Positions 25,351 through 39,757 of a DNA stretch of 64,000 nt are shown here, in pieces (within the stretch, counting starts at the first letter, position 1; each line of letters begins with the position of its first letter). The DNA is from Motacilla alba alba (taxonomy: Eukaryota; Chordata; Aves; Passeriformes; Motacillidae): NCBI RefSeq assembly GCF_015832195.1, contig NC_052028.1, positions 12,567,501 through 12,631,500 on the forward strand, in the 5' to 3' direction. Below the pieces are notes generated by a model that had not been told where the DNA came from, made no database searches, and was given only the letters and a program-made list of their open reading frames with translations. Both the position numbers and the translations under genes were made by a program.

Positions 25351-25507
25351 GTGTGTGTATGTGTGTGAGACAGAGCCAGGGGCTGAACTGCGAGGGCTGG
25401 ATGCGTGCGTTGGTACCAGCTTTGCCGGAGCAGAGATGGATCAATTTGGATTTGGGGGAGGGGTAGATTGGGAATAAATGCCTGCACACACACACACATA
25501 CACACAC
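25351..25507 (+). repeat. Inverted (GT)n / (CA)n pair in GRIA1 intron 1
   Basis: The 17 bases at 25351-25367 (GTGTGTGTATGTGTGTG) are the exact reverse complement of 25491-25507, which lie inside a CA run at 25485-25508. The match includes the TA step that interrupts both runs. In nuclear RNA this could form a 17-bp stem closing a loop of about 123 nt, starting roughly 100 nt after the exon 1 donor. Confidence 0.85.
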
Positions 25508-26190
25508 CAACACAGAGGGAGAAAAGTGCCTCTGTAATGGAGGAAGTATGAAAAAAATATCTGTTTCTTGCCCTGAGAAATGCCTGGGCTGCCATTGTGT
25601 GTTGCTGCATTTGCAAAATCGGCGGTTGCACGGTACATTTTGGTGAGGATGCTCTCATCTGTAGGTAACTGGGACGGGAGGTAACAAACAGACGCTCTCT
25701 TGTTGTTATTGCTAAAGAATAAGGGCAAAGCTATTGGGAGAAGATCTTTCATTGAAGTCTCTTTCCATTTCATGCCACTTGCTTCCCCTGCACACCAGCA
25801 GTGCCTGTTTGATTCCTTCCTCCCTTCCTGTAACTTCTCCGTGCTCCTCTCCCTCCTTCCCCGCGTTTATTTTTACTCTCCCATTGATCTTTATTGGTGA
25901 TCGTTTGTAACCTAGCCCCAAATTCCCTTCCCTTGCATGCCGGTTTTCTTTCCCGCCTCCCTTCTCTTTACAATGCCAATCAATTGCTAATCCACCAAGT
26001 TCAGGCAACTCCTGCCTGAGTCCAGCTGCACAATCAGTGCTTTTATTGCTGTTGATGCTGCATCCTTGTCTCCCTCCCTTCCTGTCTCCCCTTTACCCCA
26101 AATTTGTGCAAGATCCCAGATTTTTTGCCTTTCAACAAATGCAACTTGGCTACGAGCATCTGATTCCTCCGATATCCGTGATTAGGCTGT

Positions 26191-26219
26191 GGGGTGGGAG
26201 GAACGGGGGAGGTGGGGGG
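26191..26219 (+). other. G-quadruplex motif in GRIA1 intron 1
   Basis: Four G-runs (26191-26194, 26196-26198, 26205-26209, 26214-26219) have loops of 1, 6 and 4 bases. It lies on the sense strand, so it could fold in pre-mRNA as well as in DNA. Whether it acts in splicing or transcription is unknown. Confidence 0.65.
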
Positions 26220-27265
26220 ATATTGGTGCACAAATAGCCCTTTCCACACAAGGAGATGCCCCCTCTACTAAAGATGTGCAAAGTGACGTTGATGGCAGGT
26301 CCTTGCCTATTTGCTTCTTCCTCAAGTCGTCTTGGGCATTGATACTTTCTGCAGCTTTATTTTAATTCTCCCTTGTTGCTAAGTGCTTTGTTTCCCTCCT
26401 CCTGAAATGCCAATAGCAGCGCTTTCTTTAAATGCGTATAGATTACAAGACAGGCTGAATTTAATAGCATCTTTCTGGAGGCTGTGAAGGGATCTGCTGC
26501 AAGCCAAGGTTCCTGCTGGGGGAGCAGCAGGAAACTTTTCCTAGGGCTGGGTTATCGCTGCACTTTGCTCCAGATCCATGGGGAAGGAGAGGCTCTGAGC
26601 TTAGGTCCAGCCCGGTCCCAGTTCCTGCCCTGTTTGTATCATTCTGTGGTCCTGGGCTTATCTGTACTTCTGTACAGATTGATTCCTTTGAGGGTCAAGC
26701 TTTAAGTTTCCAGCCCAGTTTGAGTTTGGCCACTGTCACCTGTTAAATTCGGGGTTTTTCTGTGCGACAAACCTCCAGCAGCAGCAGTTGTTTGGTCACA
26801 GTCCCATGCCACTCTGGCTGTCACAGCACTGTCCCCTGCTGGGCCAGGCTCAGCCAGGCTGCCCCGTACCCCCGAGTCCCACAGTGGGGGGGGACCCCTG
26901 CAACCCTCCTGCAGCAAAGCTCTCCTCCCAGTCAGCAGGGCTTAAACTGAGCCTCATTCCAAGCGAGCAGAGGAAGGAAGAACCTCGTTCTTCCTGTACT
27001 GAGGTGATATTGACAGAATTCCCATTCCTCATGCGTGAAGCTGTGGGGGTGAGGAGGTTGGGCTGCACCCCATGGATTATCCCTATCCTGCAGCTGCCTG
27101 GCCTGGGGATGCATCAGGGCTCCTATGTGTGATCCAGGGTTACATAACAGAAATGTTGGGAAGGTTTTCTGCTCCCAACCTGTCCATAGGGGCATGGAAC
27201 CCTTGGCTCTTGTGTTCTGGAGGATTTCTGAGTTTGGAGGCACTCCCCGGGCTGCAGAGCTGTAG

Positions 27266-30225
<2,960 letters not shown>

Positions 30226-30256
30226 TTGCTGGGCTGTCACTGTGACAGCCCAGCAA
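30226..30256. repeat. 31-bp near-perfect palindrome
   Basis: The left arm TTGCTGGGCTGTCAC (30226-30240) and right arm GTGACAGCCCAGCAA (30242-30256) are exact reverse complements, separated by a single T. Symmetry partly resumes two bases further out (GT / AC). The arms are mixed-sequence and GC-balanced, so it is not simple-repeat DNA. It lies inside GRIA1 intron 2. Confidence 0.92.
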
Positions 30257-33200
30257 TAACTTTTGCATTTCTGGTGGTTTAGATGTGGACTTTTTATCAT
30301 TACACAGTGATTGTGAAAACCTCAGAGCGGGTCCTGAGGTCCCTGCGTGCATCACATCAAGAGATGATGATTTTAGGCAAACCATAATCATTAAGAAAGC
30401 AAGAAGAGGTTGTGGATATGTGTGGTGGCTTCCTGTTTCATGTGCGGGGTTGATGCTAATGTTGTTGCATCACTGAGGCACGGGCACATTTCAATAACTG
30501 AAATATCTTCCTGAATTCATTCCATCCCACAGAATAGCTGGTAATGAACACGCTCTGTGGTTGCAGCTGGGTGCCTGATGGGGCTTACCCGCATCAAAGT
30601 ACACACCTGCCACTCTGAGGGTTCTTAACTAAAGGTTAGGAGGCTTTATAAATGTGTGCTGTTTCTTCAAAGGCCAAGGAAAGTGTTTAGGTGAATTGAG
30701 AGTCCTTCCTTCAGCAGAATTACACAGCAGTGCCAGGTGACTATAAAGGGTAGAATGATGGTGTGGTGTAGCTGAAATGTTTACCTGGTGACGTAGCAGA
30801 GCAAAAACCCTTCTGGTCAGCTTTAAAGAGGTTCTGTCTCCATCCATGTTTGGAAAAGAGCTTTATGTCCTCCACACAGTGTCTAGCAACCCCTAGCATG
30901 CTGGTTTTTGCCCTGTCTGACTGCTCTCTGGGCAGACTCAGCACAGGAGAGCTGATGCTGCAGGTCAGAATAGAGAGGGGTGGGAAGGGGGATGCTCTGT
31001 GCCAGATGTGAGGGCACGGGAGCTTTGCAGCTTAAGAGAGATCTGCAAATTCCTGTCCCTGGAAGATCCACGGTGAATGGGACCTCTGTGTGCTGTTGAC
31101 AGCAAAGGAATGAGAGGTTTCTTTCTTGAGTCAACCTGTGCTGGCAATAGTTTTCTCCTATTCTTCATCTCAGCCTCCAGCTGTGCACAGTGCAATGCGC
31201 ATCCCGTCCTGTGCACAGCCCGGCTCCTCAGGGAGTATGAGTTGTTTCAGCCACAGCTCCATAGCTTTATTTAATTTGTGGTGCAGAGATTCCTGCCTTC
31301 AGCCTTTGGCTGAGGTCCCCAGGTGAGCCTGGCAGCACCAGGCAGGCGTGGAGGCTGCTCTGGCTGTCCTGAGAAGAGGATGGCTCAGCAGCAGCCTGCC
31401 CTGGGTCAGCAGCTGCCACACAAGGTGAGTCACCAGCTTGGTAAATCTGCCCCTGCAAAACTCAGGCTGCTTTGCAAGGATGACCAGTGACCAAAAAAAC
31501 CCCTATTCATCACTGAGCCCTGCAGCTTTACTGAGGCAGCCACCAGATTTTGTTTGCTTGGGTGGTGGGCTGCTGGCAAGGGACACTCAGGAGCTGCACA
31601 CCAGAAACACAGGGGTCTGCACAGGAGAGCAACAGGATTTTGCAGCTGCAAGAAAACTTGTAAAGAGGCTGAAAAACAATAAAACAATGAATTATTTATC
31701 CCTCTCCTTCCCTGTATGCACAGATACAGTTACTGTGGGGCCCTCATACCGAGTATGTGCTGTGGGTGCTGCTAGAATATCAACAGTTGAATCTGTTCTG
31801 CAAATTAGAAAATGAACATGTAGCTTGGCTTCTGTTCATATTTTATTAAGACCTCCAAGCACCAATTAGAGAGGGATTTGTAGTGATCACTCACTCTGTG
31901 CTTATGTTCTTATCAATAGCAGCAAGATTACATCCAGATCAGCTATGAAATGAAGTCTTTCTTTTTCTTCTTTTCCTTGGATACTTACATATATAGATAG
32001 AGTATTTATAGAAATTGCATTTTATCTCCTAAATTACCTCTCAGAGATAGGAAGGACTAGGCAAGCATTTGAATGTTCTCAAATGAGGAACTAAATTCGG
32101 TTTAATTAAACAATTATTGGGTGTTGAATTTAAAGGAAACTTTGTTGACAAACATATGATGGTCACCATTTGTAAAGGTGTTGCTGTAATTATTCCAGCA
32201 GTAATCAGTTAGAAAGCAATTTTTATAACTAAGTTTCCACAATCCAAATAAGCCCAGCCCTGTAATAGTTGTGGTGTTGCTAAACTTGTTTTTATTTTCA
32301 CAGTGTCAGAAATCTCATGTAAGTGCTTTGGGATTTTTTTTTCCCTGCAGAGCTCAGGATGCTTGCTATGACTATTTAATGCGAGTTAAACCAACAGAAA
32401 CACGGATTTAATGATCAGATGCAGTCTGATTAATACAACATAGGTACTACAAGGAGATACATCTGCTTGGATTATGTAACAGGAAAAGATGTGATGCAGA
32501 CAAATGAATCACAGAGCATCAATTCACGTTAGATCAACCTGAGGTTAAGGTTGCTCAGTTTTGGGCAGGGATGGGCTGTAGCTTTCCAGTAAGTGTGTGT
32601 TTGCTCAGTGAGATGCCAGCAGCTTGGAGTGTGCTGATGGGTGAAATCCTGCCAAACAGGAGGGAGCAGGTCCTGGAGGTGACACCAGCCCCTGTGTCCC
32701 AGCAGGACCCCCGGGGTGGGTGCTGGGTGCTCAGTGGTCACAGTCACCTCTGAAGAAGGCAGGAGCTTGTCCCATATGATTTCCCCAAGAAGGAAAAGCA
32801 TTTAGAACATGGTTGCTGAGCCATTCCCTCAGCTGTGGCTGCCAGGACAGGGCAGGTTGTCTGTCTGCCTCCAGGGATCTGGGCACGGAGGGTTTTGGGT
32901 AAATGTGGACCAATTCCATCAGCAAGGAACTGATGGGGCTCCCCTTGTCTCTTGGCAGAGGCAGCCCTGGGACAGGCTAGCACCACACATCAGGAAAAGT
33001 GTCCCCTAGACTGGTGTGTCCATCTCTTCAAAGGCCATGGGGGCACTTCTTCCTCGCATAACTATTTTTTGTGTATTTAATTTTTTTTATGCTGGGTGGT
33101 GGGAGAGTTGCCTGGGGAGAAAAGAAGATATGACGCCATAAGGAAAAATCAGAGGGAGGAATAAGGGGAATTTCACACCTGCAAATCTATCTGCTCATCT

Positions 33201-35509
33201 GGAAAAGATCCCAGCACTGGTGACAAGCAGAAAAGAGAGTGAAGAAGTAAAATTTGGGCTCTGCAGTAGGCAGAAGACGGATTTGAGAAACAGTGAGCAG
33301 CACAGGCCAGACCTGTCCATTGTGTGACAGTCACAGCTTCCACTCACAGCTTATCTTTTCTTCTCTAAAAATAAAGCCTTTTCGTGTGATAGGGATTCTA
33401 CTAGGCCAGAAACAGACAGGCTTTATTTTTTGGCATTATTAGCAAGGTGAGAGTGGAAATCTTCATGTGACTGCAAGCATTGCAGCGTGGGGAAGTGTGC
33501 TGTTCATTTCCAAAACTGGTGGGAATTTTAGATGTATACATTTACATTTCCTTTAATAGGGTTAGGGCCCCAAAGGCAGCAGCTCTCTGCCACCAGAAAT
33601 GGAAAAGGTCCCAGTTAGCTTCAGTAACATGTGGAGCTCAGAGCAAACACAAAACCAACATGCTCCTTAAAGAAGCAATAAGTCAGAGAGACTTTAATAT
33701 TCTGAAGATCCAAATTCTCAGGAGTGTGGTATTAACACAAGTCTGAAGACAAAGATGCATTTATTTCAGCTGCATTCCTCTAAAGAGAGGTTTTATTTCT
33801 CTTACTTTAGTTGTGTAGAAATGAAACAGGGCACTGTTTTTCTCAGTGAAGAGTTCCATGTGAAATCCTTTGGTAACACCTGAGGAAGTCAGGAGTTAGG
33901 CAAAGTGCAGAAGGGGGTCCAAACCAAGCCATTTGCAATCCACCATCATTCCAGCAAAAAATATTTCAAAATGGTAGTGAATTACTGGGGCAATAACAGT
34001 GTGGTATCTGGCAGGAACTGCTCCCTGCTCACCTGCTGAAGTGTTTGCTCATTAGCTTAAACAGTAACGAGCCTCCAGCTGATTTTCTCACACTGTCCTT
34101 TTAGCAGCCACCCACTTGTCCCCTCTGGGGCACTCTTAAAAAAAACGCCCCCAGAAAAAAACAACACAAAAAGACAAAGGCCTCCTGAAATGTCGATTCT
34201 TTTTTTCATGTTGATCAGTTATTTTCCCTGTTGCCTGCAAACCAAACGCTGCCAATCCTCACCCAGGGTTGCAATTCAGATTGTGCTTCTGCTTTGCCAG
34301 ACTGAGTGACCCCTTGAGGAAGCAGCAGTGAGAGGCAGTGAAGAAGTGACTGACAGCTGAAGACTGCCATATCTTGGCTTCTTTAAGAGGGTCTTTTCGT
34401 TCCTTGATTTTATTTGTTTTTGACAGAGTGGAGGAGTGCAAAAGAAAACAACTGATGTCTAAGATTGAGTTGTACCGATGGCAGGATTCTCGTGTGGATG
34501 TGGCATATGTGACTGCATTTCTCTATAAGCTATAAGAGTCTTGGCTTGATTTTGTAAGTGAGATCCTGCCGCTATGCTAATGGAGATGAAGTGGGAGGGA
34601 GATGAAAGGTTGAGGGCTGGAGGGTCAGAGGAGAGATACAGAACCCTCTGTAAGTAATCTGGATGCAGAATGTGGAAGAATCTCACATGAAATCAAGGGC
34701 TATTCCTCACCTCCCTGCCCTCCCAAACACTTTGCTTTGATCTTTGCTAGCAGTGAGCTTCAACAAGCAAAAGACATCAGTGATTACACAGATTCAGACT
34801 GGTTTTTCTCCTGCTGGGCGGCCAACATCCCCTGAGTCCCCTGAGCCTTGTTGGCTTTCCTTCCACACAGCACCCACATCCCATGCAGTGCCATCCCATA
34901 GAGGGAGAGCAGCGCTGCTATTCTGGCAGGTAAACAGCAGAAAAACTTACCAGCAGGCCTGGGAGCTTGTGAGGAAAGCACAGGCAAGGAAAGCTCAATG
35001 GAGAGCACACAGGGACAGAGGATGAAGAAACCTTGGCGTAGGAGACATGGGAAAGGGGCAAGGCAGCAGCTCTGGAGGGGCTGTGGGTGTGCAATAGGTG
35101 GAGTTCTCCCTTGTCTCTCTTTTCAGCCCTTAGCTAAGCAAGGGGAGGTTTTTTCTTTCTGAGGGCTCTGCCTCCTTCTGCTTTAATCTGAACTGGAGCT
35201 AATGGTGTCTCCTATTTGGTCAGCACCACAGCTCAGGTTCCTCCTGAACTCCACCTTCAGGCAGGTGACATACAATGGTCATGTGTTGGGAGTGTTTGGC
35301 CAGGGAAAAGGGAGACAAGTGCTGGGATGTAGAGCACGGTGGGGTGAAGGTGAGCTGGAAAGGAGGCTCTTGTCAGAGATGCATGGCAGGGGAGGCTTGG
35401 GGTGACCACCCTGTGGGTGCCTAGCAGGGAAACGGGGCCAGGTCTGAGCCACCAGCACTGTGCCTGCAGGGGCTGAGCAGCCAGCACAGAAAGAGGCCTG
35501 GCCTGCAGG
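30257..35509 (+). other. GRIA1: GRIA1 intron 2, noncoding
   Basis: No exon, RNA gene or clear transposon was recognised. The stretch near 32100-32480 is AT-rich with TAATTATT, TTTAATGCGAG and similar cores, and could be conserved noncoding DNA. A T-rich run lies around 33066-33091 and an A-rich stretch around 34137-34175. Confidence 0.6.
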
Positions 35510-35592
35510 GAGTTCAGGAGAAATGTCTTTGTGCAGAAGGTGATTAATGTCTGTAATGAACTACCAAAGGAAGTAAGAGAAAGCCAAACCAC
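35510..35592 (+). mobile_element. Probable old L3/CR1-group LINE 3' relic
   Basis: The stretch contains words typical of the 3' end of ancient L3/CR1-group LINEs. In order, these are an A-rich start, TGTGCAGAAGGTGATTAATG, then ..TGTAATGAACTACC, then AAGGAAGTAAGAGAAAG. The order and spacing match what I know of those consensus tails. The copy is short and diverged and both ends are approximate. No element-encoded frame is present. Confidence 0.4.
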
Positions 35593-37900
35593 ACACGGCT
35601 GCAGTGGGGGAAGGGGTGAGGAGAGGGGGCTGTTGCAGGTGAGGAGGAGGCAGGGAGCAGTGCAGCCCCAGCAGCAGTGCTGCTCCCAGCTCACTGTCCC
35701 AGAAAAACAGGCAGACGCAGCAGCTGTCCCCAGCCTGTCCCCAGCAAACCAGATCTGAGTGCATTTCACGGATTTAATCAGAATTAATTCAGTCTTCCAG
35801 CCTGTCTTCATTGTGGGGTCTCCTGCTCAGCTCATTATGGCTGTGCCAAAAGCCACTTTCTGCAGCTTCAAGGTGTGGGGATGGCAAACTGGGTGTCCCT
35901 GTGCTCCTGTCCTGTGGGGACAGACAAGGCAGAGGCTGTGGGGAGACTGGAGCCTCTGTGAGGAGAGTGGAGCCTCTCCTCCACTGTCAGGGAACAGATC
36001 TCCTCAGGTCCCAGGAGCCTGGGACCTGGATTAGCCTTGGCTGGCAGGCGTTAAGAGTCATCATTTGTTTGGGAACCTGCAAGAAATGTGTGGATGAAGT
36101 CAGGCAGATTTCTAACATTGAGTCATCTATACCATACCATCCTCCACCTTAGCAGCCTCGTATGCCAGACTCGCAGAGACCTCGGGGGGAGCAGATACCA
36201 GCAGCTCTCCTGAACCCAGAGCCTTGAGCAGTCCCAGGGCCTGCAGGAGGTCACCCACCCACAGCTGCACACAGACTGGAGAATCAGCTCTTTCTGTTCC
36301 CAGCCATGCCCATGTCTATGTGCTGATGCTTGGAGGGCAGAGAATTGACTGTGCAGCCCTCAGGTGGGACATGAGACAGCTCCTGCATTTCCATCCCTGC
36401 TTCCAGAGCAACCACACACCTTCAGAGATGAGCCCTTCCCCAGAAAGCCCATACCATTTCTTGTTCTGGAGAAACAAGCACTACTTTGGGGTACAGGCTT
36501 GTTCTGTGGAAGAGGAAACTCTCACTCAAGCATCATCACAGTTTTAGTGGGGCTCAGCAGTCACACTGCATCGAAGTGCCGACACTCAGCATCTCAGGCA
36601 GCAGCTCTCAGTGGCCATTCCCAAACTTCTCTTCTTTGTTTGAGAATATTTAGCCCATCAAAGCTTGTTCTCAAGTCCTCACCTGTGCCCACATGTCCCC
36701 TGGTTGAACTTTTCTTTCCTCTGTGAGGTACCAGGTAAAGCAACAGAATTGTGTTGATCTTGGCTTAGTTTATCATGAGATTTTGGGAGGCAGGTGAGAT
36801 GAATCCTATCCCAAAGCATCTGCAGCTGCATTATGCTCTTCTGGTAATTCCTCAATACTCTGCTGAAGGTGACATCTCAGCAGTATCAAACACTTTGCTG
36901 CTCTCCCTGGGAGCAGCCTGTAAAGGCTTTGATAAAGGCAGGCATCACATTGCAAACAGGCTCTTCGCAGTTGTGCTATTCTGATGTATTGCTGAGAAGT
37001 GAAGAAAACATATGTTCATGGCACAGAAACTGCTCTGTTCAGGTTCTCCTTCAGGATTTTGGTACTGCACTGCAGTGGCCCCCCAAGGGCAGGGGCCTGG
37101 CATTGTCCTGTGAGGTGCTTTTATCCTCTTGGTCTCTTCTGTTTCTCACTTTTCATGGGCTTGCTGCTGGCAGGAGTGTTTGCAGTGTTTAACAGCCATG
37201 CCTGGGTTTGCTTTTGCAGTCTTTATGCAGATCTCTTTCTCCCTCTTCCCATTGATACACTCCTGGCTGATAGTGCCTGTCCCTGGGACTGGGCTCTGGG
37301 GGAACCATGGGGTTGGTATCATCAGGGCAGGAATGCCTTCAGATGCTGTGGCATTTCCAAAACAGCACCCGGGGATTTGACTGAGCAACCCCCACCAGCT
37401 CAGATGGGACGACCACAGTTAAGCCTTGTGTACTGGAACTAACAATCTTGTGGGAAAGGAAAAAACCCCATTGCTTGGCCCATAAAAATAAAAATAAAGA
37501 GAGAGTAACTTCTACAGTGGCATCCTATAGCAGCTGAGACAAATCAGACCCAGAGCTCTAGATCAAAACCCACCTGAAAATCTTGGGAATTCTGAATCCC
37601 ATCCCAATCTGTCATGAGTTCTAATTGCCATTTGGCAGCAATCTCAGAGGAGTTGCAGAGCAATGTGCATTCAGGTTTCCTGCTTCAAGCCTGTCTCAGG
37701 ACAGAAAGTAAAAGTGTGAATCCAAACTAGCAAGTCGAGCTGAACTTTAAAAACACACAGGGGGCGAAAAAAAGTCATCCCCAGGACTGTGGAGTGAAAT
37801 CTAGAGCAGTGTTGTGGAGGCTGGGGATGGAGGGAATTGGGGCCAAGACATTCAGGTACAGCAGCATCCTGTGGTGGGACCACAGAAGCCTTTGGAGAAG
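35593..37900 (+). other. GRIA1: GRIA1 intron 2, noncoding, with one palindrome
   Basis: The one distinct structure is a 24-bp inverted repeat at 36005-36028 (arms CAGGTCCCAGG and CCTGGGACCTG, spacer AG). The rest is mixed noncoding sequence, including GC-rich patches with long chance open frames (35257-35811 on the minus strand, 36999-37442 on the plus strand). These have no recognisable domains. Confidence 0.55.
36005..36028. repeat. 24-bp palindrome, 11-bp arms
   Basis: CAGGTCCCAGG (36005-36015) and CCTGGGACCTG (36018-36028) are perfect reverse complements around a 2-bp AG spacer. They would form a compact hairpin in single-stranded DNA. In RNA the 2-nt loop would open by at least one base pair. 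Confidence 0.9.
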
Positions 37901-38030
37901 GTGTTGGTCTCATCCAAGGTGTGTTTGTCTCATCCAAGGTGTGTTTGTCTCATCCAAGGTGTGTTTATCTCATCCAAGGTGTGTTTGTCTCATCCAAGGT
38001 GTGTTTCTCATCCAAGGTGTGTTGTCTCAG
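37901..38030. repeat. 20-bp minisatellite, about 6.5 copies
   Basis: The unit is GTGTTTGTCTCATCCAAGGT. Copies lie at 37901-37920 (one mismatch), 37921-37940, 37941-37960, 37961-37980 (one mismatch), 37981-38000, 38001-38018 (2 bp deleted) and a partial copy to about 38029. The near identity implies recent expansion, and the locus is probably length-polymorphic. All three forward frames are open through the array, giving spurious repetitive peptides. It lies in GRIA1 intron 2. Confidence 0.95.
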
Positions 38031-39719
38031 CTGTGCAGAGGGTTGAGGTGTGTGGCTGTAGGACAAGGGGTGCCTGTGCCATAGGATGATTCATGTCCGG
38101 AGCACACGAGGCGCTGCAGAGGTGCAGCACACAGGGGTGAGGTTTTTCCCCAAGCTATCCCTGCCTGCAGGCAATACAGCAAATTCTTCATTTTCAACAA
38201 CAGCAAATTTACATTAAAAAAAAAAAGGCTTCATCAGAGGGAACTTGCACTTGACAGTCTCCCTTTAGCCACTGGAGAGCAGCAGGCAGACAGGCGCAGG
38301 AGGCTCCTTCCCATCCCTCGCTGTCTGGTGTTCTGTGGTTTTGGCATTGCAGAAATGGGAAGCATCTGTGAGCCCTTTGGATCACAAATGGATCCGGGAG
38401 CCTGCTACTTCTGCTAACAACTCATTTATTATCAGGGAGCAGAGTTTCTTCTGAGCCAGTGCAATCTATCATTTCTTAAAGACGCTGTGTGAGACTGAAA
38501 GAATTTGCTTTAAGAGTTGGCACCTGGAACCCAGTAATGAGTCCGTTTTTGGGAAGAACTCTCCTTCCTTACTTCCTCAGTAAGTTTTCTCTTTCTCAGC
38601 TCCAGGAAGAAGGGAAAACGATGTTCAGCGGCAGAACACTCTTTGCTCTGAGAAGCTGGAGCATCCCTGCTCTGAAAAATTCCTTGGGAGATGCTTCTCT
38701 CCTACTTCTCCTTTGCTTCTCTCTCCATGAGAATAGAGTATTTTGCCCAAGATACTCATGTAGGGAAGGTGAAGAGGCTGCTCCATCCCCCTTGCATGGA
38801 ATCCCTCTCTGCAGCTCCAGGCAGGCTGAGTCTACCATGCACAATATCCCACCCACAGGCAGCACCTGCTGCTGCCTGGCCTGGATTTCGTGCTGCTTCA
38901 GCAGAGCTGCTTCCTCTGCCATGTCAACCCATTTGCTTCCCCAAAGCCTGGTGCTGCACAGTGGGCTGTGGGGCCACCCTGGAGCCCCAAACAAGTCCCT
39001 GCAGCCAGAGACCAGCAGTCAAAGCAGCTCTGCCAAAGGGCATTTTCCCTGATCCATTGGGCAAGGGTTCCTCAGTGTTGTCTGTGCAGGTGTTGAGTGG
39101 CCCAATGTGGGCACTCCAAACCCAACCCTCCTTTCCTATAGACAGCAGTGATGTGATGAAAGCCCACTTAATTCCGTTCTTTGAAGCAACTATGAGCTCA
39201 CACCAGTGTTTTGGGGTGCTGCTATCTCCTGGCTGCTTAAAACCCTGGGCTCACAATGTTCTTCAAGGGAATTTGCTGTCAGCAGTTTGATGGCAAGATG
39301 TGCTGGATGAGCAGGGTGCCCAGGTGATGGGGCACTGTGACCCTCTGCAGACATTTTTCTCAGCTTTCATGTTCACATACGTGTTTCTACACTATAAATT
39401 CCCTGGATTGTTTATCAAGCCTTTTCTAAAGATGGTTCACTTGATCCAAAGAAACTCAAGGGCGTTTATGACCTGTGATGCCATTGTCTTTACCTTTCCT
39501 GCAGATTTTTTCCCAGCAACGTTATGCTCCACCCTGATTTTAGCTCATTTTCCCTTCCTTGCAGCAAGATTTTCCTCTTGGCTGTTTTGCACCAGTCTGT
39601 GCCTCCAACCATGCTAAGCCTCATGATGTTGTGACCCTCTCATGGCTGTTGTGTTTTCTATTGTCCACATGTTGCATCTCCCTCTTGTCAGGAGTTTATT
39701 AGCTGTCATAGCAGTGTTT
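38031..39719 (+). other. GRIA1: GRIA1 intron 2, noncoding
   Basis: An A-run lies near 38216-38227. Two long overlapping plus-strand open frames (38489-39052 and 38691-39290) sit in a GC-rich stretch. They lack recognisable motifs, and the minus strand is also open there, so chance is the best explanation. Confidence 0.55.
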
Positions 39720-39757
39720 CAGCCTTATGTTTGTTTATCAGCCTTATGTTTGTTTAT
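39720..39757. repeat. 19-bp perfect tandem duplication with forkhead-type cores
   Basis: CAGCCTTATGTTTGTTTAT occurs at 39720-39738 and again at 39739-39757 without a mismatch. Each copy contains TGTTTGTTTA, close to the FOX-factor consensus, so the event created a pair of potential forkhead sites 19 bp apart. Confidence 0.9.

Noticed and set aside
37794..38089. Repetitive peptide frames (LIQGVF / SSKVC / SHPRC units) or a CRISPR-like array
   Set aside because: The repeats are directly adjacent without spacers, so it is a minisatellite. All three frames are open because the 20-bp unit has no stop, so the peptides are artefacts.
38691..39290. 199-codon plus-strand open frame
   Set aside because: It overlaps another 187-codon frame on the same strand and a 132-codon frame on the other strand. 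It has no domain, no splice logic and no codon pattern distinguishing one frame.
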